NCBI GenBank assembly: GCA_004335835.1
Contig: RWJK01000970.1
Coordinates: 1 to 64,000 of the forward strand
Reading direction: 5' to 3'
DNA: 64,000 nt
Source of the DNA: Scenedesmus sp. ARA3
Taxonomy: Eukaryota; Chlorophyta; Chlorophyceae; Sphaeropleales; Scenedesmaceae
Both the position numbers and the translations under genes were made by a program. The number at the start of each line of letters is the position of its first letter. The stretch's first letter is position 1. A model generated the notes under the pieces. That model worked only from the letters and a program-made list of their open reading frames with translations. It was not told where the DNA came from and did not search any database. Shown here one piece after another: positions 33,937 through 46,215 of the stretch.

Positions 33937-36900
33937 TTACTGCTGCTGCAGCTCCAGCTCCTTCATGCGCTGCATGCCAAAGACACCCACCATGAAGGCC
34001 TGGTAGTCAGGCTGCGGGCAGCTCAGCACATTGGCCCTAAACGAGCGCAGCGCATCCGGCAGCCTTGCACTCTCCGCCCTCCAGCAGTCCACCAGCAGCA
34101 GGTATGCTTCCGAGCTGTAGCGCTGCGCCAGCGCCAGCCTCGCGGCAGTCAGGTCAAGCAGCGCAAGCTGCGAGTCAATCTCTGCGGCAGCGGCTGCCTG
34201 GCTGGTGCCTGCCGGGAAGAGGTTGAGCATGCCAGGCGGGCCCCTGGGACTGAGTGCTGCTAGTGGTGCTGCTGCTGCTGGCTGCGCCGGCTGCTGCAGC
34301 ACGCCAGCCCTAGCCTGCAGCAGCATTGCAGTCAAACAACACAGAAGGTGTCGAACGTCAGCAAACGACCGCTGGGGCGACGACAGAGACTGTCCAGGCA
34401 TTCGAGTATCCACAAGCCGGCATCTACGGTGTAATTGCAGTGCATGACACATCTACATGCAGTACAAACAAACCCATGGTGCAACAACAGCATGATGTGC
34501 CAGGCCAGTGATTTCTATCTGCTCATTGAAGCTTGACACGGCAGCCACATGCATGCAGCTGTCGTGGCAGCTTGACACCCCAGCAACACCGACAACAGCC
34601 GCTCACCGCTGCTGCACCGCTGGAGCTCTGGCTGTTGCCTGTGCCAGGAGCTCCAGCGCCGCCAGCCCCCACACCCTGCCCAGCACCAGCAGCACCTGCC
34701 GCTGCTGCTGCTGCCCCCTGCAGGGCCACAGCACCGGCCCCTCTGCCGAAGCCCAGGCCTGCAGGGTCAGTGCCCTTCGGCAGCAGCAGCATCATGGGCG
34801 TCTGCTGCCCGGCGGCTGCAGGCAGCAGCAGCACAGGCTGGCTCAGGCCCTGCATCAGCGCCGTCAGCGTGACCGGCGCTGCTGCAGAGACGGGAGAGCC
34901 AGCTGCTGCTGCTCCAGCATCGGCTGCTTTGCCCGCTGCTTTATCAGCTGCCGCTACTGCTGCTGCTGTGCCTGCTGCTTTGTTTGCTGCTGCTACTGCT
35001 AGTGCTGCTGCGTTTTTGACTGCTGTTGCAGGCGTTGGCGACGCCGGTGCTGCTGCTGTTGGAGTTTCACTTGGCTGCTTCACACGCTGCTGCTGCTGCG
35101 CATCTTTCTCCTTGCTGTTGGCGTTGGCAGGCGCCTGGGGAGAGAACACCAGGGAGGCAGCAGGCAGACATCAGGCCTGAAGGAAAGGGCAGGCACACAG
35201 CAGGCGGGGGCATGCTCCATTAGGGGTTGTGCTGGGTGAAGCGCTGCTATCAGTTGCTCAGCACGCGCATTGCTCACTGCTCAAGCAGTTACGACAAGGC
35301 AACATGCAAGTCTGTCACTGGACATCAGATGATATTGCACAAAGGCACTAATGCCGGCCGCACAAGTGGTTCAAGAGAGCATGGCTGAAGTGCAGCATGA
35401 AAGAGCTAGAAGTGCGAAACACATAGCTGCTGCATGCAAAAGAGTGCTGCTCCATGCTCACCTGCCGAACAGCGGCAGGTTTCCTCTTCCTGGCCCCAGT
35501 GGGCTTCTCCTCCTGCAGCACAGCACACACGCTTTGATTACAGCTGCAAAACCAGCAGAACTGTTGCAGCGGCAGCACCAGCTGTGCAAGCTGTGGCACC
35601 ATAGCGGCTCCCAGTTGACAGCTGTCAGCGCGCAGCATGCCACCATAACCATGTCTGCAATCGACAGCACCATGACGTGGCAGGCGGCGGCAATCAAGCC
35701 GTATCTGCCAGCATCAAAGCAGCTCACACAGCCCTTTGGGTGAATTGCTCACGCAGGCCACCTGTGCACGCACCTTGCGCTCCCTGGTGCCATTGCTGGC
35801 CTCGTCCAGCATGGAGCGCGTGGGGTGCTGCGGCTTGCGCGGCCGCCCTCGCTGCCGCCCCGTGCTGCTCTGCTTCTTCGGCTGCGGCTGCTGCTGCTCC
35901 TCCCCGCTGGAGCTGTCCTCCTGCTGGCTGTCGCTGCCCTCAGACTCAGAGGGCGGCGCTGCTGCTGCTGCTGCTGCTGCTGCCGGCTTCTTGCCGCGGC
36001 TGCCCTTGCCGCCGCTGACCTTGCCGCCCAGCTGCAGCACAGAGCATACGACGCAAACCATACATTAGGGCTTGAGCATCATCACGGTGCAGCAAACCTT
36101 TTGACGTTCCAACCTGTCCCAGTGTTGTGACATGCACCATGCGTATATTGTCGCGAAGCTGGTGAGTTGAACCATTCTATGCAGGCACAGCCGCGCAGCG
36201 CACACACAAGTGGCAGCACAAGCAACCCGCGCAAAGGTCTGGACTGTTGTAGAGCTGTGATGCATGCCGCTGCGTCCTCACCTGCTTGAGTTTCCTGTAA
36301 TACTCCTCCTCAGTGAGCAGGTTCAGCTCAATGGGGGAGGTCACCTGCAGGACAGGCAGCACATCACATCAGACGTCAGGAAGGCAGCTGCAACCACATG
36401 CCAAGTGTTGCGCTGGTACTCGTCTCCTACACGGTTGCAACGTGCAGTGAGCACCAGCTCAGATCACCACGCCAAGCAAAGTGTTATGCTGGTCGTCCAG
36501 CGCAGTAGTGCCACCCAATGGCAGAACGCCCCTGTTTGCACATGCAGGAGCACTCAGGCATGTACAGCAGCCTGCAGCACATGCAGGAGACTAGTTACAA
36601 AGCTTAGAATTGCTTGGTGTACGCAAAACAGTGGCGACGCACCTCTCCAGCCTTCCAGCGCTGCCCGACGTCAATGTACTGCCAGTCCAGGTCGTCCCAC
36701 ACGCGCGCGCGGCGCAGGTGCTCCAGCTGCAGGGAACAAAAAGAAAACAGTAACAGCAGCAGCGCAGCAGCCACAGAGTATCGATTCAGATTCAGCAGTG
36801 GATGCGTGTGCAGGGCAGCAGCTACCTGCCGCAGGTTGCTTTGAAGCTCACACTATAGCTGCTGTGGCCTCATGCCCTGTCCGCAGGCATGCATGCTGAG

Positions 36901-38488
36901 GTGAGCAAGCTGCTGATATCAACTGCAAAAGGTGAGGTAACCACAAGGTCATATGCAACATCAGGCCCTGTGCCTGCGCAATCGTTACTGCTGCAGTGAT
37001 ACTGTTGCATCCCAGCTTCTGGGTGCTGCTGACCTTGATCAGCTCATCAGGGCTGTCATGGAAGGGGTAGTTGATCTGTAGGGCAGGCCGGCAGGCAGCA
37101 CGCAGTAAGCAGCACTTCACGTAAACATCGCAGAAAAACCAGGCTTTCTGTGCTGATGGAGCTGTAAAGGAATGCATCTTATTGAGGAATATGCTGCTGG
37201 AGCGCATAGGCTGCTGGGCAGCCAGGCAACGGCCATACCTGCTGAGGTTGCCTGCAGGCAGATGGTGTGCTTGTCAACAGCATGCATGTTGTTCAGCTGC
37301 TGGCACATTGACAGACACAGCAGCAAAAGAAAGAAAGAAGCACCAAGCAATCTCACCAGGCACTTCTTGCCTAAGGTCTTCACGCAGCCCACCCAGGCGC
37401 ACGGGTCAGTCTTGCTGTTGTTGCTGACCTCAACAAACTCGCCCACCTGCAGGCAGCAGTTGGCAAGCACGCTTGCTGGACGAAACATGCATCTGATGCT
37501 GGGCATGATTCCTACATATGCTGGGACTACAGGACCACTGCATCAGATACTTGCTGCTCCGCATGTGCATGGTAGCACCAGCTGTACACCAGCAGCGCAC
37601 CATCAAGGGTGTAGTTTCCTTGCCAAACTCGATGGGCACATCGAAGGGGAAGATGTTGTCTGGGTCAACCTTCTCGCGCTCCCCATTGTCATACTCCACT
37701 TCCAGGAAGTTTGTGCCTTTCCTGTGCACTGAGGCAGGCCTGCAGGAACAGCAGCAGCAGAGCGGGACACGGTCAAACAGTGCCAGTCAAACCTGTGCTG
37801 CCAGCCAGCATAGCATGATGTGAGAAGTATCAGACAGCCACGCGCGTAATTTTGTGTCAGTATGCACCGGTCCACAGCGATGCGAGTAATCGTCGCTGTG
37901 TGAGCGCACACACAAGGGTGTATCTGCTGCTCGGCTGAGCAGCACATCAACAAAGACAGCATGTCACCGGGTAGCGCGAAGGCTTGTCGGGCATTAAAAG
38001 CAGATCAAGCCTGGCTTTCGTACAGCATCAAGCCTGCAATGGCTTGCTGCTGCCCCAGGCCGTCTGTCGTCCTGCGAACTTTATGCGCGCCCTTTCAAGT
38101 CCAAGCCACATCAAAGCCTGCTACTTTTAGCAAGTATATGTCATTGAGCACGAACTCAATGGTGGACATGTCGTCCATGCGAGCCCACAACACGCTCATG
38201 CGACCCACCAGTAGGCACCGCTGAAGCCGGTGCGGTCCTTGTCCTTTGTTGGGGGCCACCAGACCCTGACCTTCTCCACCTGAGGGGTGGCAACGGGGGC
38301 CGTGTTGGTCAGCACTCGATCTGGCAGTAGCTCAAACTGTGCGAGACACGCAGCAGTGCACAGGCACCTACCTTGTCTGACTTCATGGCCTTTGGTGCAC
38401 GTGCGGGGGCCTCTTCGAAGTCATCGCTGTCTGCCCCGCTCAGGAGCTCGAGGGCTCCCTTGCCCGCCTTCCGTTTGGACCTCTGCAT
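33937..38488 (-). CDS. Tandem Tudor/Agenet protein with AT-hook, chromatin-reader candidate
   Basis: Eleven minus-strand exons: 38488-38372, 38279-38219, 37728-37601, 37446-37357, 37075-37034, 36726-36643, 36344-36282, 36031-35774, 35512-35462, 35134-34607, 34314-33937; phases close, about 599 aa. After a basic/acidic head come two Tudor-like segments. The first, about residues 40-102, is VEKVRVWWPPTKDK...FLEVEYDNGEREKVDPDN. The second, about 103-165, is VGEFVEVSNNSKTDPCAWVG followed by INYPFHDSPDELI and LEHLRRARVW. Order and spacing resemble the tandem Agenet pair at the N-terminus of FMRP/FXR proteins and plant Agenet proteins; no KH domain follows. About residues 254-263, RQRGRPRKPQ is an AT-hook next to a Ser/Glu acidic stretch. 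A Gln/Ala/Pro-rich middle leads to a helical C-terminus (EIDSQLALLDLTAARLALAQ onwards) I do not recognise. Binding of methylated histone tails and AT-rich DNA is inferred from the folds. Confidence 0.75.
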
Positions 38489-40221
38489 GCTGCCTCAACA
38501 ATGAGAACGCAGCTGTGTCACTGCTGCAAAATATCAGGCAGATTGGATATAGATCAGGTGTTGTCACCACCTATTTGCTGGACAGGTGCACCCTGTGCTT
38601 GGAAAACGCGAAGCGGCACTATCACGCTGTTACCTGACAAAGCTCTGACGCCGGCCTGAACGGCCTTGTTACACGCTTAGGCAAGCAAACCTGTGATCTT
38701 GTTGCGTTTTAAGTCTTGTACAAGTTGACAGCAGTCAAGCGAGCGAAGACAAGTGTGTTATTGTCCGGGTGACGCTGTGATCCTCATGCTGACGTCGCGA
38801 TTGATGACCCGCCGAGCTTCTAACATTTTCAACAACTATACTGCACAGTCTGCGTGCATGTACAACTCTTGTGGTTAAGAAGAAGTGTTCCAGGGTTTTC
38901 GGGCAAGGGACCAAGGGAGAAGAAGCAGGCACATGATGGGGCTGAGCTTGATTGATAGTGCGTCAGCGATGCAATCAAAACACTTTGATGCTTGAGCAGA
39001 CCGGGATCAGCGCTGCCGGTTGTATCCAGCGGTAGCGCTGCTGCGAGTGACTTTGGTCAGCCGGCATCGCACATCCCTAACAACAAATCTTCAAACACGG
39101 TCAACCAATAGTTTTCTGTCTTGCCTTGCCGGATGCAAGAATCGTAGCAGTGGCCTCAACAGCAGCACATGTGACTGTGCTGCTCTGAGGACTTGGGTTC
39201 AAGCATGCACATGAGACTGTGTATGATTTCGAAGGAGTGCGAGTAACTCATCGTTGACTGCCATCAATTATGTGCCAGGCTCTTTTGTTTATGCCGCATG
39301 GGCAAGGTTGCCCAGGTCTCATGGTCGCACATTTGCAAAAGAGCACCAGCGCCCGGCGGTCGGGTGTGTTTGCTGTGGGCAGGGCTGAGGCAGGGGCAGC
39401 AACCAGCACTGCTGTGGGGATTGGTTTCACGAATTCACCTTGACACAGGCGCCAAGAATTTGCTAATTTTATTCTTGCTTTATGATGCACGTGCACGAGG
39501 CCATCAACCAAATGCAACAGCATACCTGGCAATCGCCAGCTCATATTATGATAGCGGCGTCACTGCTGCTTTGCTTATTGGCCAGGTTCCATGAGGGCAG
39601 ATCAATGCACCCATTATGCACCAATATTATAAGCTGACGCACAGCAGAGAAAGGGTACTGCAGGCACACAGCACCAGGGTGCTACTAGCATCGCCAGGCC
39701 CGTTGCAGCGCGGCGCTGCAGCCCGCCGGCGGCGTGGGCCATGCTTCAATCGATGTTGCTGAGCCAACAATCCGTGAACGTTGAAGCTGACCTGCTGGTC
39801 AGAAATTGACAATAATCATCATCGTGTTACCCATCAAGCCCCATGGCATCAACGCCAGAAAATGTCAGAAATTGACAGGTACCTTGTTGTTGGACCCCAA
39901 AAAGTTCCAGGGACGCCCTAGGCAGTGCCGTTGCAGCTTTGCTGCAGCTGTTGATGTTTTCAAAAGCCGTCATGTCATGTTTCAGGCCATGCATGTGACC
40001 AGCAGCTAGTGACCATGCAGCACAGCACCCAGTTGTCATCCAAAGACAGCAAACTTACTAACATTGTTTTCAGCATTACATGACCTCAGCTTCTCGCTCT
40101 GCCTCTCAGCACCATCCAGCCTGAGCTAGCTGTGCAGAGGTCCTGTTGTGCTGCTGCTTAATCGCAGTTGCTGCCAAGAGTGTCTGTGGTCCATCCATTT
40201 CAGGTTCTTTCAATCATCAGC
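38489..40221. other. Divergent interval, Tudor/Agenet gene / YAE1
   Basis: 1.7 kb with only short ORFs, less repetitive than elsewhere. TATTATAAGC near 39,628 and an A/T-rich patch at 39,450-39,560 are the only notable features; no element could be assigned. Confidence 0.3.
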
Positions 40222-41912
40222 ATGTGTGCAAAGGAGCAGCCCACGGCAGCAGCAGACGACGACGTATGGGGCGAGGGTGACTCTGACACTCCCGAGCAAG
40301 CTGCGCTCGATCGGGAGTGGGAGACTCGCCACCAGCAGTTTTACAACGTAAGTTACGTTCTGACTTACTTCAACGGGCATCTGATCGCTGAAGCGATGTT
40401 GCTGACGGCAGTACTGCATGCATGCAGAGTGGCTACAGGGATGGGCTAGACGAGGGCAAGGAGCTCACTTTGCAGCACGGCTTCAACGCAGGTACGTTTT
40501 ATTATCACGCCCTGCTGCGTTTGTTCTGCGGGGAGGTATCCTGCATGAATAAGGTGGCTGCTGCTGCTACTGCTGCCGCCAGCAGTGAACACTGCACAGC
40601 AGCGCATCACATCTGCTACGGTTCAGCAGCCTCAGCTTACATGCGCACTGTCGCATGCGCATGCTTTGCTTTGGCCCGTTGCGTTTTGTAGCACATGTAG
40701 CCTCAGCGCAAGCGCAACCTGAACCAGCAAGGCTGTGCTGCGCTGCTGCTGTGCATGCACATACTGCAGGCTTTGCAGAGGGTGCTCATGCAGGCTTTGA
40801 GTTTGGGCTGGTACGCGGAGCGCTGCAGACGCTGGTGGCCCTGCACAACTGCTCCGCAGAAGACAAGGCGCAGGTAGGCAGGCAGCTGTGTGCAGTTGCA
40901 AATGCAGAGTGCGCAGAGGCGTCCTGCAGCTAGCAGTTGTATGCAAGTGTGGCCACAAGGAGTGCAGCTAACTGCATCCGCATGTCAGGGCAGGGGAGTT
41001 CAAAAGGGTAGTAGTGAGTAGTGGGCAAGAGTGCAGTCCATGTCCGGCACATGACCAAGCTTTCAGACAGATATGTGCGCGCCATGGTTGCGTTGCTTGC
41101 ATGCAGAATGAATGGACAACTGGCATGCCTCATACACCCCTGGCTGCCTGCTGTTGATCTATGTTGCTGCAGGTGCTGGCGCTGCTGCAGCAGCTCACTG
41201 CAGTGCCCAGCAAGGCACTGATGCGGGACGCCTGCACTGCACTGCTGGCACAGCCTGTGGCTGACGGCGTTGCAACGCGGCTGTCTGCAGCCCTGCAGCA
41301 GCTAGATCTGGAAGGTGAGCAGATGCGTCACAATGTTAGTTGTCACTGCAAGTTGCATTGTATGCTGTGCTGTATGTCCCTTGGCACTGGGTGCATGACT
41401 CGCGTGTGGCGTTGAAAGCAGTTGATGGGCATGCGTGCTTTAGAATCCTGTGTTGTGTGCAGGGATGTTATATTAGGGCAGCACGTGCCCTTCAAGCTCT
41501 TGCCGCTTAGCTGGCTGTTCCTTCCCTTGTTGCAGATGATGAGCCACGGCCCGATGCCTCAGCAGCAGTGGAGGATCTGGCAGCTTTGGCAGCAGCAGAA
41601 GCACCAGCAGCGGCAGCAGGCGCCGGACATGCTGGCATAGCAGCAGCAGCAGCAGCAGCAGCAGCCCCTGCAGCGGCAGCGGCTGCTGCCGCCGGTAGCA
41701 GTGGAAGCGCGCAAGAGGGTCTGCCGCTGCCGCAGCAGCTGGTAGCACACACAAAGCAGGAGCTGCTGAAGCTCGGCTTTGATGTTGGAACAGCGCCACC
41801 TTTTAAACTAGCGGAAGAGGCAGCAGCAGCAGCAGCAGCAGCAGGTAGTAGCAGCAGCGGCAGTGATCAGCGGCCAGTGCTCAATGCACCGCCTCCCATT
41901 GTGTGGACTTAG
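40222..41912 (+). CDS. YAE1: YAE1, Fe-S adaptor for ABCE1/Rli1 maturation
   Basis: In yeast and human, Yae1 with Lto1 links the cytosolic Fe-S targeting complex to the ribosome-recycling factor ABCE1/Rli1. Exons 40222-40347, 40428-40491, 40770-40873, 41173-41314, 41536-41912 give about 270 aa. The conserved head is DDVWGEGDSD...DREWETRHQQFYNSGY, followed by the deca-GX3 array: Gly at about residues 44, 48, 52, 60, 64, 68, 72, 76 and 80, read as GYRDGLDEGKELTLQHGFNA and GFAEGAHAGFEFGLVRGAL. One slot (56) is Thr, as in relatives. The array is split by introns after the first and third parts. The C-terminal half is poly-Ala expanded and ends PPPIVWT. A helical segment LLQQLTAVPSKALMRDACTA follows the array. 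Confidence 0.92.
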
Positions 41913-42803
41913 CGTTTACGTTCATGAGTGTGAGGCGTCCACATGTAAAATGACGAAATCTAGAAAAAGCCAGGATGCCGAAGCACGCTGGTCATGCACA
42001 GCTGGTTATTGCTGCTGATAAAGCGCATGCATATGGCTGGCACAGCATGATAATCGCTCTGGTCGCCAAGTTGTACCATGCTGGCCTCAAGCAGCTGCCG
42101 GCTAGCACGCTGCACATTCATGATGCACATGCATGTGTATGACGGTGTATCTTCTGCTGTTATTGTGCGAGACAGGGCTTCAACTGCCGCCTCAGTATGT
42201 TGCCATTGCAGGCTTTGCTGTAATGAGCTTGGATCCATTGCTGCTATCAGCTCAAATGCGTGTTAACGGGTGTCAATACGCCGCCCATGACGGTGGGCTG
42301 CTGCAACGTTGAGCTTGTGTAACACTATGTTGGAAGGAGCCATAGACAGTTATGACGTTGCAGCAGGTTTCATCACTGCCTGATGCAGTGAAATGCGGAA
42401 GCCCTGCAGTTGCATCCTGACAGCAACTTCAAATCCAAGAAAAGGCCTGCAATGCCGCATCTAGTGACGCCAGCAGCGTCAAAGCAGCTAGCCGTGCATC
42501 ACGCTGCTGTCAGCTCTTGGCACACGGCTGCAACCACAACCACAACGCCACGGAGTTGTTGCTTAGTTGCAGCAACACAGAGACAAGCATCGCATGCACC
42601 ACCTCCTTGCTGTCTGCACACTAGTAGCACAGGCTGTTCACAATTTGTGTTTGACACGACGGGAACACAGCTCGTTTGCGAGCCAATGACAGGCTCATTG
42701 GGCAACCACTACATCAACAATCCTCTGGATTTGGCCAGTGACTCTAGCACTCGTTCACTAGAGCGCATGCAGATGTACAAGCCACTGCAGCCGCACTGCA
42801 CAC
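41913..42803. other. Convergent 3' flanks of YAE1 and G-patch gene
   Basis: No gene. TGTAA at 42318-42322 is the best poly(A) candidate for YAE1. Confidence 0.35.
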
Positions 42804-45800
42804 TCAGCCAGCCAGCCCCACATACTTCTCACACACTGCCAGCCCCTCAGCCTTCTTCAGCTTGCGCAGCATCTGCGCAAACAGCTGCTCCGTGTCTACA
42901 CCCGGAGCCTCAACATCGTATCCAGCAGCAGCAACCACCTCGCGGTGCAGCTTCTGCACCCGCATGCGCTTCTTAGGGGCACCCTCCAGAATCTTCGCTG
43001 CAAGCTTCGCCCACTTGACCTGCGGCACCTGTTGCTGCTGCGGCTGCGGCTGCTGCTGCTGTTCCTGCTTCGCCTTCTTGCTTTTCTTCTGGCTGCTGCC
43101 ACCAGCTGCTGCCGCGGCCGCCTCAACTGCTTGCTGCTGCTTGCGCTTCTTGCTGCTGCCGACAGCAGCTGCTGCGGCCTCCTCTTGCTTCTGCTTCCTT
43201 TCCCGCTTTGGCTTGCTGCTGCCTGCAGCATCCTGCTGCAGCTGCTGCTGCTGCTGCTTGCTTTGCTTCTGCTTCTTGTCCATTTTCTGCTCCTTCCCAC
43301 CTGCAGCTGCAGCTGCCTCTCCCTGCTGCTGTTGTTGCTGCCCCTGCTGGCCCCGCTTGACAGGCATCACAATGGTGATGCCATTCTTGACATACGTCCT
43401 AGCTGCAGCAGCGGCAGCAGTAGCAGCCGCAGCCTCGCCAGCCGCAGCATCACCTTCCTGCTGCTGCTGCTCCTCCTCTGCTTCATCTTCGCTGTCGCTG
43501 CCTAGCTGAGTCTTCTTGCCCTGCCAGCGCGTGCCTGCCACCTTCTTAGGCATGCTAGACCTGCCCAGGCCCTGCTTGCCCTTAGTGGCTCCCTCCTGGG
43601 CCTGCATGCATGACACAGCAACAGATAAGTGCAAGCAACTTAAGTTGGGGCTGGTATGCGGGGGTGAAAAGGAAGCTACAGCGTAGAAGAAAGCAGCGGC
43701 AGCGCCAGCAGCTGTGATGCACACACGCCAGCTGACCGCCGGATGTGCAATGCTTTCACCAAAGTTGCTGCCAAAGAGCATACACTGGTTGAGGCAGTCA
43801 GACATGGAATGATAAGAGCACCCTCGAAGCCTTGAGGCCGTGCGTTGACATCTAGTCAGCATCCCTGAGCAATGCGTATAACAGAAAGAAGCCGTGCCAG
43901 TTCAGCATGACACGCAGCAGCATGCAAGCGTGAACGCATGTAGCCAGCTGTGCGCCCACCTGCATGTACGCTGTGTCTGATCTGCTCTGAGGCTAGAGGG
44001 CAAGACGATATGCAAGGTCCACAGAGGCATGGCAGTGTTGACCCTCAGCAACACGACAGTTGTCACAGTGTGTGCAGCAAGCCAGCCCTCTGTGCACCCC
44101 ACTCACCTGCATGTACAGGTTGGTCTGGTCATCCTCCTGAAAGCCGCTGATGTTGATACGCTGCTTGCTACTGCCAGCAGCAGCAGCAGCAGCAGCAGGC
44201 CCGGCGCCGCCGGTGCGCCCCGCACGCACAAACAGGCTGCGCCACCACACCCTTTGCCCAGCCGCCTCTTCGCGATCGTCACTAACAGGCTGCAGCTCCT
44301 CGTCGACAACGAGGTTTGGGGCTTTGCCGTCACCTAAACCGCGCTGCTGAGACCTGCCAGGTGGCGAGTCAGAGCCTGGGGGAGTGCTGGGCCGCAGCCG
44401 CTGCTCACCACCAGCCTCACTATCGCTGTCGCTGCTGCTGCCACTATCGCTGCTGCTGCTGCTGCCGCCGGCGCCAGCGCCCGCAGGGTTGCTGACAGCT
44501 GCTGCTGCTGCCCAGCCTGCTGCCCCCTCACCATTGGCCACTGGGGGCGCGCTGCCAGGCAGGCCTAGGATTGCTGCCAGGTCATTGGCGGAGTAGTTGC
44601 GCACTGTCTTGGCTTTCTCGCGCTTCTGGTAGCGGCCGAGGTGCGACGCTGCCTTGACGCGCGACACGGTTTTCGGCACGCCAGCAGCAGCAGCAGCTGG
44701 CTGAGCATTAGTGTCTGAGTCTGAATCAGAGTCTAAACCAGAGTCTGACTCGCTGCTGCTGCTGCTGCTGCCGTGCGACTTTTTTGCACGCTTTGCTGTT
44801 GGTGAATCAGCATCTGCTGCTGCCTTGCCCTGCTGCTTCTTGCCCCGCTTCTTCTGCTTTTCTTGTTCTGCTGCTGCTGCTGCCGCCTTCTTGCTCTTCT
44901 TCTTGCTCTCCTGCTTTGCTGCAGCTGCAGCAGCAGCAGGCTTTGCAGGTGCACCGCCTGAGGTGTCACTATCGCTATCGTATCCTGAAGAGTGGCCCTG
45001 CTCCGATGAATCATCCTCATCAATGCTGCTGCTGGGGCCGCCGCGAGATATCTCTTTGAGGCCTGTCAGGATTGCATCATAGCCCACCATGCCGGTGGTC
45101 CAGTCACGCAGCTTGTGAGCCTGCTCCGCCTGCGGCAGGACATGCATCACAAACACATTCAACGACACGAGTGACTTGCCATGTGGAACATATGGCACAG
45201 CGCAAGACTGGCAGTGTTGAGTTGAGTTCTGCAAGGGGAGACATTGGCAGCGTGCAGCAGGGTAAATGTCCTTGAATTGGGCATGTGTGCTGCAGCATGT
45301 AATGGGCTGTGGGAAGGACCTGACCAGCCTGGCCGAGCCAGCCAGCTCTGTTGCAACTGCTTGCCAGATTCTGGCTTTCGCTGCACATACGGCTGTCGCT
45401 GCACATAACGAAGAGTACAGCACTGCATGCCTGCAAACATGTGGGCAGCAGCAGTGGGTGCACTCACCGCTCCCACACCCAGTGCATCTTGCTTCTTCTT
45501 GACCTTCAGATGCTCCTTGATGCCTTGCTTGTTGGCGCCCTGTGGCAGCAGCAGCCACAGCAGATGGGAATGCCATTCAGCTAAGCATGTTTGATGCCTT
45601 TAATCTGGCACAACACCTGTCTGCACTACTACTTGCAGGAGGCGCTGACAGCAGGGCCAGCGGCGTCAGCAGCAGCACTATTACTACTACAAAATGCCCC
45701 TGTTCTCAGCAGCATCGCACGTACCAAGCCCTGGCCTTCCTTCCAGCCAAAGTTGGCCAGCAGCTTGTAGCCGAAAGACTCCTTTTCCACGCCCTGATAC

Positions 45801-45829
45801 AAGTTGGGCAGAGTAGAGGCAGACGCCAT
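42804..45829 (-). CDS. G-patch domain nucleolar-type protein with LYAR-like C-terminal winged helix
   Basis: G-patch proteins activate DEAH helicases in ribosome biogenesis or splicing. Four minus-strand exons, 45829-45725, 45539-45468, 45129-44107, 43601-42804, give about 665 aa. The G-patch is at residues about 19-58: FGYKLLANFGWKEGQGL, then GANKQGIKEHLKVKKKQDAL, with an intron inside GLG. Then come WTTGMVGYDAILTGL, acidic Ser/Asp and Lys-rich stretches, LGRYQKREKAKTVRNYSAND, VWWRSLFVRAG, ISGFQEDDQTNLYMQ, and KGKQGLGRSSMPKKVAGTRW. This block order is that of the plant G-patch proteins related to human GPATCH4. The C-terminus (VKWAKLAAKILEGAPKKRMR onwards to EKYVGL) matches the winged-helix-like end shared with LYAR nucleolar proteins. 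Poly-Ala, Gln and Lys inserts are extensive; nucleolar location is inferred. Confidence 0.9.
43945..44130 (-). repeat. Short copy of G-patch gene exon 3 end
   Basis: TACATGCAG plus GTGAGTGGG at the real exon end (about 44100-44120) has a diverged counterpart at about 43958-43972, TACATGCAGGTGGGC. Only about 15 to 45 bases correspond. Confidence 0.4.
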
Positions 45830-46215
45830 GGCGTGGCGCTCCTGCTACTTGAGGCAACGTTCAGAAAGCTGAAGAAAGCTGTAGAAGAACAAATGAACAC
45901 TGCGGTAGCTGCCCTTTCACAGCAGCCGCTCGGCACTTGCTGGCTGCCGAAAGTGCGAAATGGTGGGCAGCGGTGGCTGCAACAGGTTCGAGGCCACACG
46001 CGTTGCAACAACAAGTTTAGCCTACTTGAAGAGAAAGATAGAATAAAATGGAGTTGCGCAAACAGCTAACTGACACGCTGGGTGTGAGGGTGTGACCGTC
46101 TGTGTGAATTCTGGTGAGCATGCAACAATAGCTGCAGCTGTGGCGTGCTGCGTCTAAGCCTGTGTTCGCAGTGATCCCTTCCTTGGAGTGGTGGTTTTGC
46201 ATCAGCAGAGCAGCT
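45830..46215. other. Divergent promoter interval, G-patch gene / 46216 gene
   Basis: About 390 bases; compact, with the A/T-rich stretch GAAAGATAGAATAAAATGG at about 46,031. No assigned element. Confidence 0.4.

Noticed and set aside
45980..45995. GGTTCGAGGCC resembling a tRNA B box
   Set aside because: No A box or cloverleaf arms around it; it lies in the divergent promoter interval and no tRNA fold could be drawn.
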